Source: Dongshaea marina
Lineage (GTDB): Bacteria > Pseudomonadota > Gammaproteobacteria > Enterobacterales > Aeromonadaceae
Assembly: GCF_003072645.1 (NCBI RefSeq)
Contig: NZ_CP028897.1
Span: 1,253,658 to 1,317,657 of the forward strand
Length of the DNA: 64,000 bases
Reading direction: 5' to 3'
Position 1 is the first letter of the stretch; the number at the start of each line of letters is the position of its first letter. The translations under genes and the position numbers were made by a program. Positions 1-8,734 of this stretch are shown in pieces. Under the pieces are notes generated by a model. It saw only the letters and a program-made list of their open reading frames with translations, did no database searches and was not told where the DNA came from.

Positions 1-759
1 CCAGCTGGGACGGCCGGATGTGGGCCTGGTGAGTATGACAGAGGTTGCGGCGACCCTGGAGCGGGTTTGCGAACGGGTCGAAATTCCAGTGATTGTGGAT
101 GCCGACACTGGCTTTGGTAATGAGGTAAACACCCACAGAACGGTACGCCTGTTTGAGAAGATGGGGGCGGCGGCCATTCAGCTCGAAGACCAGGTGACTC
201 CCAAGCGCTGCGGCCATCTTAAGGGGAAATCACTCATCTCCAGTGAAGAGATGCTCATTAAGCTTGATGCTGCGCTGCAGGCGCGGCGCAGTGAGGATAC
301 GTTGATCATTGCACGGACCGATGCGATTGCTGTTGAGGGGTTTGATGCAGCATTAGCCCGGGCTCATGCCTATGTTGAGGCGGGGCCGATATGTTGTTTG
401 TTGAGGCGCCTGGCGATTTGGAGCAACTCAGGGAGATTGGTCGTGCCTTTTCAGGTAAGACTCGCTTGATGCTGAATCAGGTTGAAGGGGGAGTGACTCC
501 GATTGTGTCACCCATACTCGCTCAGGAATATGGCTTTGATCTGGTGTTTTATCCCACGGCTCTGACCCGAGCATTCGGTTTTATGGCGCAGCAGTTTTTA
601 ACCACCCTCAAGGCTGAAGGGACCAGCAACTCGATGCGCGATCAGATGTTTGATATCCAGCAGCTCAACGAGATGCTGGAGACTCAGTCTTTCATGGCCT
701 CCATTACCCCGAAACGTCAGGATATCCTGGCTCAGGGAAAGGCGGTTGAAGGGTTATAA
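1..759 (+). CDS. Isocitrate lyase/PEP mutase superfamily C-C lyase, 5'-partial, frameshifted
   Basis: The reading frame enters from the left edge (codons from base 2, GRPDVGLVSMTEV) and covers most of an alpha/beta-barrel lyase. Visible motifs are the metal-site DADTGFGN and KRCGH, the catalytic-loop signature of (methyl)isocitrate/dimethylmalate lyases; PEP mutases carry a different loop, so a carbon-carbon lyase is inferred. The frame breaks at the G-run 382-385: one extra G joins it to the second half, which starts ADMLFVEAPGDLEQ and ends at 759. Both halves are well conserved, so a sequencing error is more likely than decay. It precedes LeuC/LeuD-like genes and a nitrilase on the same strand. 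Substrate unknown; 2-methylisocitrate, 2,3-dimethylmalate or a related branched acid are candidates. Confidence 0.8.
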
Positions 760-952
760 GCGTGCTATCTCTCTCGGGCGCCATGTATCTCTTCTTCACG
801 ACTTATGAAAGTGCGATGCCGTGATTAGCGCTCTTACGCTGAAGACAGGCTGTGTTTATTCGGATCTTTTTGCTGAGGATGTGAGCAATGGATCTTGACT
901 TCAGCTGTGTGATAACAACTTCAAACCAAATCGATTCCAAATGGAGATGAAC

Positions 953-2227
953 ATGGGGCAACATATAGTTGAAAAGATCCTGGCTCATGCCTCAGGTAAG
1001 AGTGAGCTTATTCCTGGGGAGATCATCGAGTGCCAGGTTGACTGCCTGATGGCGCATGACTCCAGTGGGCCGCGCCGCTGGTGGCCCAGGCTTGAGCTGC
1101 TCAATGCTCGCCCATGGGATCCCAAAAAAGTAGTTGTGATAACCGATCACTTCGTGACGCCCTATGATCGTGAGAGTGCTCAAATCGTGGCCACTGCCGG
1201 TGCTTTTGCTCGCCACTATGGCACCCGGTTACATGATCGTGAGGGTGTGTGTCACATCGTTCTTGAAGAACAGGGGTATATACAGCCAGGTATGTTTGCC
1301 GTTGGCGGTGATTCTCACTCGCCGACGGCAGGTGCTTTCGGGGCATTTATGTGTGGCTATGGTGATTTAGATACAACAGGTGTTTTGGTCAGCGGTAAAA
1401 CCTGGGAGCGGGTACCTGAAGTGATCCGGCTGACGCTCAATGGCAGGTTACAACCGGGTGTATGTGCTAAGGATATCGCGCTCTACCTGGCTCGCACTCT
1501 GGAGATATCCTCAGATCAGGTCCTTGAATTTCAGGGAGCCGTTGTTGAGAGGTTACCAATGGAGGAACGCATGGTGTTAACGAATATGGCACCTGAGATA
1601 GGCGCGATGACAGCGATCATTAATCCCGATGAGGTCACTCACCACTATATGAAAGCCCAGGGGCATGATATCGATCCCTCCTATCTTGGCTGGGTGAGCG
1701 ATTCTCACGCAGGCTATCACCAACAGATGGAGCTCGATCTGAGTGGACTTAAACCGCAAATTGCGCTTCCTGGCGATCCAAAAAATGCAGATGAATTGAC
1801 CCATCACCTGGGGGCTCACTTGGATCAGTGTTACATCGGGGGCTGTACCGGCGCTAAGTTGGAGGATCTGAAGATGGCGGCCCGGGTGCTTGAGGGGCAG
1901 AAGGTTCATCCTGCAACCCGATTATTGGTGTGCCCGGCTTCGCAGAAGATTATGCGGCAGGCTGAGCAGCTGGGGCTGTTAAGAGTACTGCTTGCGTCCG
2001 GAGCACAGATATTACCTCCGGGGTGCGGTGCCTGTAGCGGTTATGGCGTCGGTGTGTTAGCCGATGAAGAGAGCTGCCTTTCAACCACGAACCGTAATTT
2101 CACAGGGCGGATGGGAAGCCCAAGCTCCAGGGTATGGCTTGCGTCACCCTATACGGTTGCCGCGAGTGCGATTCACGCAAAGATAAGTCCATGGGTTATT
2201 GAGCAAAGTGAGGTCAGCCATGGCTAA
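953..2227 (+). CDS. Aconitase/3-isopropylmalate dehydratase large-subunit family protein
   Basis: A 424-residue LeuC-like hydro-lyase large subunit. The three cluster-ligand cysteines of the aconitase family are present: one in GGCTGAKLED near residue 298 and two in PPGCGACSG near residue 358, so a 4Fe-4S cluster is expected. The motif GGDSHSPTAGAFGAF is also typical. I chose ATG 953 because GGAG lies about 8 bases upstream; in-frame ATGs at 941 and 947 are alternatives. It overlaps the small-subunit gene. It sits next to a lyase and a nitrilase and not with leuA/leuB, so a role in degrading a branched dicarboxylic acid (dimethylmaleate hydratase-like) fits better than leucine synthesis. That assignment is inference. 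Confidence 0.85.
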   Translation: MGQHIVEKILAHASGKSELIPGEIIECQVDCLMAHDSSGPRRWWPRLELLNARPWDPKKVVVITDHFVTPYDRESAQIVATAGAFARHYGTRLHDREGVCHIVLEEQGYIQPGMFAVGGDSHSPTAGAFGAFMCGYGDLDTTGVLVSGKTWERVPEVIRLTLNGRLQPGVCAKDIALYLARTLEISSDQVLEFQGAVVERLPMEERMVLTNMAPEIGAMTAIINPDEVTHHYMKAQGHDIDPSYLGWVSDSHAGYHQQMELDLSGLKPQIALPGDPKNADELTHHLGAHLDQCYIGGCTGAKLEDLKMAARVLEGQKVHPATRLLVCPASQKIMRQAEQLGLLRVLLASGAQILPPGCGACSGYGVGVLADEESCLSTTNRNFTGRMGSPSSRVWLASPYTVAASAIHAKISPWVIEQSEVSHG

Positions 2228-2708
2228 AGGAAGAATATGGCGCCTGGGTGCTGATATAAATACGGATCTTCTGGCTCCAGGCTATGCGATGAAATACCCC
2301 ATTCCGGAGCTTGCCCGCTATTGCCTGGAAAGTCAGGTGACACGCTTTTCCGAGCGGGTTCAACCCGGCGATGTTTTGGTTGCAGATGAGAACTTTGGCT
2401 GTGGCTCGTCGCGGGCTCAGGCGGTCTATGTGCTAAAGCATTTGGGCATTCAGGCCGTGATTGCATGCTCTTTCAGCAGAATTTTTTACCGAAATGCTTT
2501 TAACTTTGGCTTGCCACTGTTGGTTTTGGAGGATAACAAGGGGCTGGAGGATGAGCTGCAAGTCAGTATCGACCTGGAACAGGCCATAATTTCTGTCCAG
2601 GGATCGGAGTTGGTATTTCAGGCTTCTCCTATTCCATCGAATCTAAAGACTTTGATCCGATCAGGTGGCTTGATGAATCTTTTGCAGCAGCAGGCTAAGG
2701 GAGCGTGA
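2220..2708 (+). CDS. Aconitase/3-isopropylmalate dehydratase small-subunit family protein
   Basis: A 162-residue LeuD-like swivel domain. ADINTDLLAPG near the N-terminus and the substrate-loop motif FGCGSSRAQAV are hallmarks, followed by SFSRIFYRNAFNFGLP. ATG 2220 overlaps the end of the large-subunit gene by 8 bases, implying translational coupling and an obligate heterodimer. Its stop (TGA 2706-2708) overlaps the ATG of the nitrilase gene (TGATG). Length is close to archaeal-type/short LeuD (about 165) and shorter than enterobacterial LeuD (about 200), which again argues for a homologue with another substrate. Exact substrate not determinable from sequence. Confidence 0.85.
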   Translation: MAKGRIWRLGADINTDLLAPGYAMKYPIPELARYCLESQVTRFSERVQPGDVLVADENFGCGSSRAQAVYVLKHLGIQAVIACSFSRIFYRNAFNFGLPLLVLEDNKGLEDELQVSIDLEQAIISVQGSELVFQASPIPSNLKTLIRSGGLMNLLQQQAKGA

Positions 2709-3520
2709 TGCGTCACCAATTATCACTTTCTCTGATCCAAAGTGGATGCTGTGAACTGGATATTGATCAGCAGTGGTGTGCCCTCGAAGAGATGCTATGC
2801 ATCGCAGCAGGACAGGGATCCGAGTGGGCGGTCTTTCCTGAACTATGCAATCTTCCTCTTGATTTCAGCCTGGCAGTGAACTTGGTGCAGGAGGAGGAGC
2901 TGGTGGTCTGTCGTCTGAAGAATCTTGCTAAGAGATACAATATTTGGCTGACGGGATCGTTTGGAGTGCGGGATAGAGCCTCAGGAAAAATGCGCAATCG
3001 TCTCTACTGCCTTGATCCGCAGGGGGAGCTCCGCGCCCGTTATGACAAGATTCATCAGATCCGCAGAGTCAATGAGCAGCAGTATTTTGTTGCAGGTGAA
3101 CACCTGGTGATATGCCAGACACCCTGGGGCAGGGTGGGATTTGCTATTTGCTATGATATCCACTTTCCGAATATGTTTCGTGAGTATGCTTTAAATGGAA
3201 CGCGCCTCATCATTGTTCCATCAGCGATTCGTCAACACAGAGTCGATAACTGGCAGCGTATCTGCCAGGTGAGGGCTTTGGAAAATCAGCAATATATGGT
3301 GATGATGAGCTCTTGTGGTCAAAGTGAGCATGGTGGCGACTTTTCATCCCTCGCCGGACGAAGCTCGATCATGACTCCCAGGGGAGAACGGCTGGTTGAG
3401 GCTGCCACATCATCTGAGATTGTCACCCAAACCATAGATCTCAGCTTGGTAGAAAAGGCGAGAGATGAGTATCCGGTTTTAGCGGCGACTGCGGGCCCTT
3501 TGGCGACTCGATTTTTTTAG
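2708..3520 (+). CDS. Carbon-nitrogen hydrolase (nitrilase superfamily)
   Basis: A 270-residue member of the nitrilase fold. The catalytic triad can be read: Glu in FPEL near residue 45, Lys in RYDKIH near 113 and Cys in FAICYDIHFPN near 148. The sequence around Cys resembles omega-amidase/Nit2-type and carbamoyl hydrolases more than true nitrilases. ATG 2708 forms a TGATG overlap with the LeuD-like gene, so the last three genes, and probably the lyase, form one operon. A plausible role is hydrolysis of an amide intermediate before or after hydration and cleavage by the neighbours; no substrate can be stated. No signal peptide; cytoplasmic. Confidence 0.85.
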   Translation: MRHQLSLSLIQSGCCELDIDQQWCALEEMLCIAAGQGSEWAVFPELCNLPLDFSLAVNLVQEEELVVCRLKNLAKRYNIWLTGSFGVRDRASGKMRNRLYCLDPQGELRARYDKIHQIRRVNEQQYFVAGEHLVICQTPWGRVGFAICYDIHFPNMFREYALNGTRLIIVPSAIRQHRVDNWQRICQVRALENQQYMVMMSSCGQSEHGGDFSSLAGRSSIMTPRGERLVEAATSSEIVTQTIDLSLVEKARDEYPVLAATAGPLATRFF

Positions 3521-3715
3521 CCCGCTGTCGGTTTTTGCAAATTGAACTTCCGAATCCTTATATAGATGTTCTTGACCTTATTCTTTGGTATCAATAGGTT
3601 ATGGTGAAGCACTCATCTTTGCTTCGCTCTTACTTGAAATAGCGCTGTGGAAGCAGGATGCATGCTTTATCCTCTGCTACGCTCAACACAAGGGCATAGT
3701 CAGGGATGAAGCCAT

Positions 3716-5335
3716 ATGTTTGATGATCTCTCGTTACGCAAGAAGCTGCTGGGTGGTTTTTTGGCGGTGGTAGTGCTGTTTATTATTCTCAGCCTGTTTA
3801 TCAGTCACCAGCTCCTGAGTATTAACCGACTCCAGCAGAGCTTTTACTCCCAATCGTTTCAGCTGACCCAGGCCCTGGGTGAGCTGGAGTCGAACCTTAA
3901 AGGAACGGCGCTGGAGATGCGGGAGCTGGATGCCGGTGTCCGCTTTGAGAGCCAGCCGCAGATTGATGGGGCAACCGCTGAGCTCAGGCGTTATGAAAAA
4001 GAGTTGCCGGATATTTTAGCCGTGATTAAGAAGCTCTCTTCGGCCGATCCTCAACTGGTCAATGACCTGATTAAGACGGCCCAGGCTTATAGTGATGCCC
4101 ACCGAAACTATGCCAGGGGCGTGGAGGCAAAAGAAGATACCGGACCTATCTATTTTGAGCAGATCCTTCCGGCCCGTAAGGCGATCTGGCCACTGTTTAT
4201 TCCGGTAAAGAAGCAGGCGTTTCAGGAGGCCGAAGAGATCAACCGGGCGATTGCCAAAGCAACGGCTCGCAGCAACAGTATCTTATTTAGCGCCCTGGTG
4301 GTCTTTATTGTGATCGCAGCCCTGATCGCGCTGTTTATTGCAGGAAGGATCACCACCCCCATCAATGCGGTGATGAAAACCACCCAGGATCTTGAGCAGG
4401 GGGATTTGAGTAAGACTTGCCCTATTGATCAGAAGGATGAAGCCGGACAGATGGCAAACTCTCTGAATCGGAGTATCGGCCGCCTGCAGGCGGTGGTGAC
4501 CGATGTGCAGGGGATTGCGACTCAGGTGTTTGATAACACCAGTAATCTCTCCGGGGTAGTGGATACGGTTCACTCTTCAGCCGAACGCCAGCTTCAGGAG
4601 ACCGATCAGGTGGCAACAGCGGTCGAGCAGATGACGGCGAGCTTGTCGCTGGTTGCAACCAATACCAATGCGGCAGCGGACTCATCGCAAAATGTGCATG
4701 ACAAGGTCAATGAGGCCCTGGAGCATGCCAGCAACAGTAAAGAGGGCTACCAGCGGCTGGTGGAGGAGATGCAGGCCTCGTCCGATGCTATTGATGGTCT
4801 TAAGTCACTGAGCAACGAAATCGTCACCATCTTGGATGTGATCAAGGGAATCGCCGATCAGACCAACCTGTTGGCGCTGAATGCGGCCATTGAGGCCGCC
4901 AGGGCCGGTGAGCAGGGGCGTGGTTTTGCTGTGGTGGCTGATGAAGTTCGAAGCCTGGCCCAGAGAACCCAGCAATCAACCAATGAGATTGAGGAGATGC
5001 TCAACCAGCTCCACCAGGGGACAGATAAGGCGGTGAGCACCATTAAGAACAGCAGCCAGCAGGCGGAGCAGACCTCAACCTTTATTGAGCTCAGTAGCCA
5101 GAGCATGCAGGAGATCGCCTCTGCGATTGAGCAGGTAAACCAGATGATGGTCGAGATCTCAACCGCTACCGATGAGCAAAATACCGTCTCATCTGAGATC
5201 AACCGCTCGATCCATCAGGTGAACAGCATCGCGGGTAACACTCTGGAGCAGACCGTCAGTGCTCGTCAGTCAACGGATGAGCTGCTGGAGCAGGGCGAGA
5301 GGATGCGTCAGCAAATAGACTTTTTCCGTGTATAG
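3716..5335 (+). CDS. Methyl-accepting chemotaxis protein
   Basis: A 539-residue transmembrane chemoreceptor. TM1 spans about residues 10-32, a helical periplasmic sensor domain follows (about 35-185, four-helix-bundle type), then TM2 (about 187-210), a HAMP domain (about 210-262) and the long cytoplasmic signalling hairpin. The kinase-control tip with [16 protein letters not shown] lies near residue 385. There is no C-terminal CheR-docking pentapeptide (it ends IDFFRV). The ligand cannot be predicted. A binding-protein-like gene follows on the same strand about 145 bases downstream, but a terminator-like hairpin separates them. Confidence 0.92.
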   Translation: MFDDLSLRKKLLGGFLAVVVLFIILSLFISHQLLSINRLQQSFYSQSFQLTQALGELESNLKGTALEMRELDAGVRFESQPQIDGATAELRRYEKELPDILAVIKKLSSADPQLVNDLIKTAQAYSDAHRNYARGVEAKEDTGPIYFEQILPARKAIWPLFIPVKKQAFQEAEEINRAIAKATARSNSILFSALVVFIVIAALIALFIAGRITTPINAVMKTTQDLEQGDLSKTCPIDQKDEAGQMANSLNRSIGRLQAVVTDVQGIATQVFDNTSNLSGVVDTVHSSAERQLQETDQVATAVEQMTASLSLVATNTNAAADSSQNVHDKVNEALEHASNSKEGYQRLVEEMQASSDAIDGLKSLSNEIVTILDVIKGIADQTNLLALNAAIEAARAGEQGRGFAVVADEVRSLAQRTQQSTNEIEEMLNQLHQGTDKAVSTIKNSSQQAEQTSTFIELSSQSMQEIASAIEQVNQMMVEISTATDEQNTVSSEINRSIHQVNSIAGNTLEQTVSARQSTDELLEQGERMRQQIDFFRV

Positions 5336-5379
5336 CTTGTATGGCGTGAGTCGCCGGGCTCACGCCTGCCGCTTGGGCC

Positions 5380-5401
5380 ACCCGGCCTGAGACGGGTTTT
5401 T
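5380..5401 (+). terminator. Terminator after chemoreceptor gene
   Basis: ACCCG and CGGGT arms around an 8-base loop, followed by a run of T. The stem is short (5 bp), so strength is uncertain. Confidence 0.5.
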
Positions 5402-5479
5402 ATCTGGACTTGGCCAGTATCCTCGTGTGCCCGGAAGCTTGCTAAACTTTAAGGAACTTCACAGGATGATGATCATCTG

Positions 5480-6253
5480 ATGATCCAGGCCAGCTTCGTT
5501 GCGTTTATTTGCCTATTATTGGTGGTTCTCTTTGTCCTCCCGGTCAGGGCCGGGCAGGATATGTGCGAGCTCCACTATGTGACCGAGCAGAGCCCGCCCT
5601 ACAACTACCAGGAAGAGGGGGATCTCAAAGGGATCGCCGTTGATTTGCTGCGGGCGGCCTCACGGATTGGTTGTGATGACCCTGCAAGTTTAGATATCCG
5701 CTCCCACAGCTGGGCGCGTTCCTACAAGCTGGCGCGCAAGGTCAGACAGTATGTGGTGTTTTCGACGGTGCGAACCCCTCACAGGGAATCCCTGTTTCAC
5801 TGGGTTGGCCCCATAGGCAACTCACCTAAGGTGTTGTTGGCTCTTAAACAAAATAGCATAGTGATCAATTCTCAGGTGGATATACTTCAGTATCGGATCG
5901 GGGTGGTTCGAAACGATATTGCAGAGGAGGTGTTGCTGCAGATGGGGGTTCCTCAATGGAAGCTTTATCGAAGTAATGATCCCTATAAGCTCATCGAGAT
6001 GCTGAGTAAAAACAAGATCGATTTGTGGGCGGTAAACTATAACTCTGTACCTGCTTTACTTAAATCCTCAGAGCTATCACCGTCCGGGGTGACGGCGGCT
6101 TATACCCTGTTTAATAAGAAGCTGTACTTTGCCCTGAACCCCATGACACCCCCACAAATGGAGGAGAGTCTTCGTGACTCTATACACAAGATCATGAGCT
6201 CCTCGGAATATCCCCATATCCTTTCGAAATACCCAACTCTCTCTCAGGATTAA
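5480..6253 (+). CDS. Periplasmic substrate-binding-domain protein (SBP_bac_3 type)
   Basis: A 257-residue secreted protein. Residues 1-25 form a signal peptide (hydrophobic core ICLLLVVLFVLPV, then RAG). The mature part starts with a strand/turn pattern typical of amino-acid-type solute-binding domains (YVTEQSPPYNYQEEGDLKG), with IGVVRNDIAEEVLLQ and DLWAVNYNS marking the second lobe. No permease or ATPase gene is adjacent, so this resembles the stand-alone extracytoplasmic proteins common in marine gammaproteobacteria that may serve sensing or scavenging. Ligand unknown. Confidence 0.75.
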   Translation: MIQASFVAFICLLLVVLFVLPVRAGQDMCELHYVTEQSPPYNYQEEGDLKGIAVDLLRAASRIGCDDPASLDIRSHSWARSYKLARKVRQYVVFSTVRTPHRESLFHWVGPIGNSPKVLLALKQNSIVINSQVDILQYRIGVVRNDIAEEVLLQMGVPQWKLYRSNDPYKLIEMLSKNKIDLWAVNYNSVPALLKSSELSPSGVTAAYTLFNKKLYFALNPMTPPQMEESLRDSIHKIMSSSEYPHILSKYPTLSQD

Positions 6254-6373
6254 AGGTATTTTCAGCAGAGCATGATGCAGAGCAGAGTCTGAGAGTGTGA
6301 TCCCCTTCCTCTGTGATGAGGTCATATCGTGAGAAAATTACCGGAGCTTAAGACTCGAACTGTGGGAAGCCAA

Positions 6374-7531
6374 ATGTTTTTGAAATCGGGTTACATCCTG
6401 CTGCTGAGTATATTGATCAGCACCAGTGCTATGGCTCAATCTAATTGCCAAATTATCTATGATGCGGGAAGTAGCGGGACCCGGCTTTATATCTACCAGC
6501 AACAGGGAAAATCCTGGCTTGCCCACTCCGGCCCCAAGGTGGCGGCTCTTGCCGACCCGGTTCGGGAGCTCCGCGGTAAAAACTGGCAAGATGCGGATGC
6601 TGTGGTGGATGCAGTGGTGGGAGCCTTGGATGCGATTCGCCAGCCTGGCCCATTGAACTCTAAGGGCGATCCTCGCTGGAGCGCTTTTGACTGGCAAAAA
6701 CTGTGTCGGGTGACCTCGGTCGAGGTTCTGGCCACCGCAGGAATGCGGATCGCCGAGCAGAGACACAGGGAGCGCAGCCGCGAGCTGTGGCAAAAGCTTA
6801 ATCAAGGGCTTCAGGCAAAACTGGGAAAAGATGTTCCTATCCAAACCCGCACCCTGAGTGGCTTTGAAGAGGGGCTCTATGCCTGGATAGCGGTTCGACG
6901 CTCCCAGCCAAGTAATAGGTTTGGTATTGTCGAGATGGGAGGAGCTTCATCCCAGGTGGCGTTTCCCTGTCCGGAGTGCAAACAGGCTAAAACCGTTGAG
7001 ATCCGCGGTAAATCCGTGAAATTTTATAGCTACTCTTACCTGGGGTTGGGCCAGGATGAGGCACCCAAAACCCTGGGCTTTCCTAAGATGTGTGCCTATG
7101 GGGTAGGGCTTGAACATCGGGATTGGCAGCCAGCAAACTGTCGCTCCAGGATCCGTATCAGGACCCCTCAGGGGATGTTCGATCCCTATAACCTGGGTGA
7201 GAAGGGCTATGGGACCTATCATAGTACCCCGATCGCTAAAGCGGATGTTGAGCGGTGGATCCTGACCGGGGCCTTTGAATATATGAAAAGTAGTGATATT
7301 CAGCAGTGCTGTGAGCAGCGCGGCAAGTGCTATCAGCCTCAAACGGCTTGTTACCGGGCGAACTATCTGCCTGAGTTTTTACAAAGCCTTGGGGTTCGCT
7401 CTAAAGAGATCGCCCGGGCCAGCTGGACTCTGGGGGCGGCTATCTGTAATGCAACCGATTGTCTGCGTAATAGCGGCAAGTTGCTATGCCGCTGGAGCAA
7501 GAAGGGATGCCTGAATCAACCCCTTCGGTGA
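6374..7531 (+). CDS. GDA1/CD39-family nucleoside triphosphate diphosphohydrolase (apyrase), secreted
   Basis: About 385 residues with a signal peptide (MFLKSGYILLLSILISTSAMA). All apyrase-conserved regions are visible: DAGSSGTR near residue 31 (ACR1), ATAGMR near 120 (ACR2), SGFEEGLYAW near 162 with the catalytic Glu (ACR3), MGGASSQVAF near 188 (ACR4) and SWTLGAA near 350 (ACR5). The family hydrolyses NTPs and NDPs to NMP in the extracytoplasmic space; here probably periplasmic nucleotide scavenging. Many cysteines in the second half suggest disulfides. I chose ATG 6374 because GGGAAG precedes it and it starts the signal peptide; GTG 6329 is in frame upstream. Such enzymes are mostly eukaryotic, with known bacterial cases such as Legionella. 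Confidence 0.9.
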   Translation: MFLKSGYILLLSILISTSAMAQSNCQIIYDAGSSGTRLYIYQQQGKSWLAHSGPKVAALADPVRELRGKNWQDADAVVDAVVGALDAIRQPGPLNSKGDPRWSAFDWQKLCRVTSVEVLATAGMRIAEQRHRERSRELWQKLNQGLQAKLGKDVPIQTRTLSGFEEGLYAWIAVRRSQPSNRFGIVEMGGASSQVAFPCPECKQAKTVEIRGKSVKFYSYSYLGLGQDEAPKTLGFPKMCAYGVGLEHRDWQPANCRSRIRIRTPQGMFDPYNLGEKGYGTYHSTPIAKADVERWILTGAFEYMKSSDIQQCCEQRGKCYQPQTACYRANYLPEFLQSLGVRSKEIARASWTLGAAICNATDCLRNSGKLLCRWSKKGCLNQPLR

Positions 7532-7688
7532 GACACAGCGGCGATTATCAATGAAGCGTGCGGAATTGGTGAGACTTTGCTCCTCCATGCTCAAAAGAGG
7601 AAGTCGGTGACGGGGCCGATTCGAAAAGTAGTGGATGAAGGTGTATCTTCGAAGGTTCCTGGATCATCAAAGGACTATGAAGGAAGAT

Positions 7689-8168
7689 ATGATTTTTAAA
7701 GGACGATTTTTATTCATTGCTGCGTTGTTATTATCTATGGGGAGCATTCAAATGGCTAATGCCGCCACAGACAACAATATAGATAAGCAGGTTGTCATTA
7801 AATTTTTTGAGCAGGCTTATAATAAGCAGAACTATCAATACGTTCTGGAGCATTTTAAAAGGGACTATATTGAGCACAGCCCAAATGGTGCAAGGTCGAA
7901 TCAGGATGCCGTCCATATTTTAAAAATGGCGCATAAAATATTTACCGACTTGACAGCACATGTGGATTCGGTTGTGGCTGATCACGGTGTGGTTGCAGTC
8001 AGAGTGACCTTTAGCGGGGTCAATACCGGTACCTTCTTTGGGGTTGGGCCGACCCATAAGAAAATCAGCTGGGAAGCGATGGAGTTTTTTACTCTGGAGC
8101 ATGGGGTTATTGCTGAGTCATGGGGGAGCTGGCCAATCTACGATATGCTCAAAAAACTGCAGGCCTAG
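7689..8168 (+). CDS. Secreted SnoaL-like / NTF2-fold protein
   Basis: A 159-residue protein with a signal peptide (FLFIAALLLSMGS...ANA) and a SnoaL-like polyketide-cyclase/NTF2 fold. Recognisable elements are VIKFFEQAYNKQNY, YIEHSPN, the central strand GVVAVRVTFSGVNTG and the C-terminal AESWGSWP. This family is catalytically varied, often of unknown substrate. ATG 7689 has AAGGA just upstream; ATG 7677 is an in-frame alternative. It is followed by a good terminator, so it is monocistronic or the last gene of its unit. Codon use is more AT-rich than neighbours at the 5' end. Function unknown. Confidence 0.75.
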   Translation: MIFKGRFLFIAALLLSMGSIQMANAATDNNIDKQVVIKFFEQAYNKQNYQYVLEHFKRDYIEHSPNGARSNQDAVHILKMAHKIFTDLTAHVDSVVADHGVVAVRVTFSGVNTGTFFGVGPTHKKISWEAMEFFTLEHGVIAESWGSWPIYDMLKKLQA

Positions 8169-8199
8169 CTTTCATTAAAGATCTCTGCATATTCATAGA

Positions 8200-8226
8200 A
8201 AAACGCTCCTTAATCGGGGCGTTTTT
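8200..8226 (+). terminator. Rho-independent terminator after SnoaL-like gene
   Basis: Ten-base-pair stem AAAACGCTCC / GGGGCGTTTT with a 6-base loop and a T run. Confidence 0.85.
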
Positions 8227-8315
8227 GCTATCTTTTTTGTTTGGTAGTGACTTTACTCTCAGGGAGGGAGTCACAAGTGACAATCATGGCATCGAGTCGT
8301 TGATGCCAGCGAGGG

Positions 8316-8477
8316 CTATGGGTAGCGGCGGTAAGGTGCTGGAGCTGGTACCACGACCACCGGGCGAGGCGCTGGCCTTGCTACCGGGCGGCGTGGCCTG
8401 TGGACCCGGGGGGCACTGCTGCAGGCCGTGATGAATAAAGCGACACTGGCTGTGGTGAGAAGGAGACGGATACGCAT
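8316..8477 (-). CDS. Small proline/arginine-rich lipoprotein
   Basis: A 53-residue protein. It starts MRIRLLLTTASVALFITAC, a classical lipoprotein signal with lipobox ITAC, so the mature chain is lipidated and about 34 residues long. The mature part is a low-complexity Pro/Arg/Val/Ala segment ending PYRRYP. Such small lipoproteins are common in gammaproteobacteria, with no established function. It could be extended upstream to 8525, but ATG 8477 starts the signal peptide exactly. It points towards the SnoaL-like gene. Confidence 0.6.
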   Translation of the reverse strand: MRIRLLLTTASVALFITACSSAPRVHRPRRPVARPAPRPVVVVPAPAPYRRYP

Positions 8478-8552
8478 TTTCTTATCCCTTGCTAGGCTTG
8501 ACTCCCCCTTTGTACTGAAAACCATTCGCTGTGTCCAGCAAACCCCGGGAGC

Positions 8553-8732
8553 CTAGTACATCATTTCAGAGCATTTGACCTATGTTGTTTAACGATCCCT
8601 TCACGGGTGTCTGAAATATCATTTAGGCCCGTTGCCAGCATGGATGCTGGCGTCGAGCATACACGGAAGTATTCACTGCGTGGCCTCAAATGATATTCAG
8701 GCAGCGACAAACCAATTGAAACGATCTACTAG
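8553..8732. repeat. MITE-like dispersed repeat, copy with inverted termini
   Basis: About 180 bp with imperfect terminal inverted repeats: CTAGTACATCATTTCA at 8553-8568 and TGAAACGATCTACTAG at 8717-8732 (14 of 16 match in inverted orientation). Its left part, read on the minus strand, matches the repeat at 53971-54152 over roughly 110 bases, including TGCTGGCAACGGGCC and the stretch with GATCGTTAAACAACATAG. The centre is a hairpin (CCAGCATGGATGCTGG). It abuts the stop codon of the oxidoreductase gene. No coding capacity; looks non-autonomous. Confidence 0.65.
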
Positions 8733-8734
8733 TC

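Noticed and set aside
382-385. Programmed -1/+1 frameshifting as an explanation for broken genes
   Set aside because: Sites lack slippery heptamers or shared downstream structure, and affect unrelated housekeeping genes in the same way; homopolymer error is simpler.
6338-6844. 168-codon open frame on the minus strand
   Set aside because: Lies wholly antisense to the apyrase gene with its five conserved motifs; no family match, no ribosome binding site.
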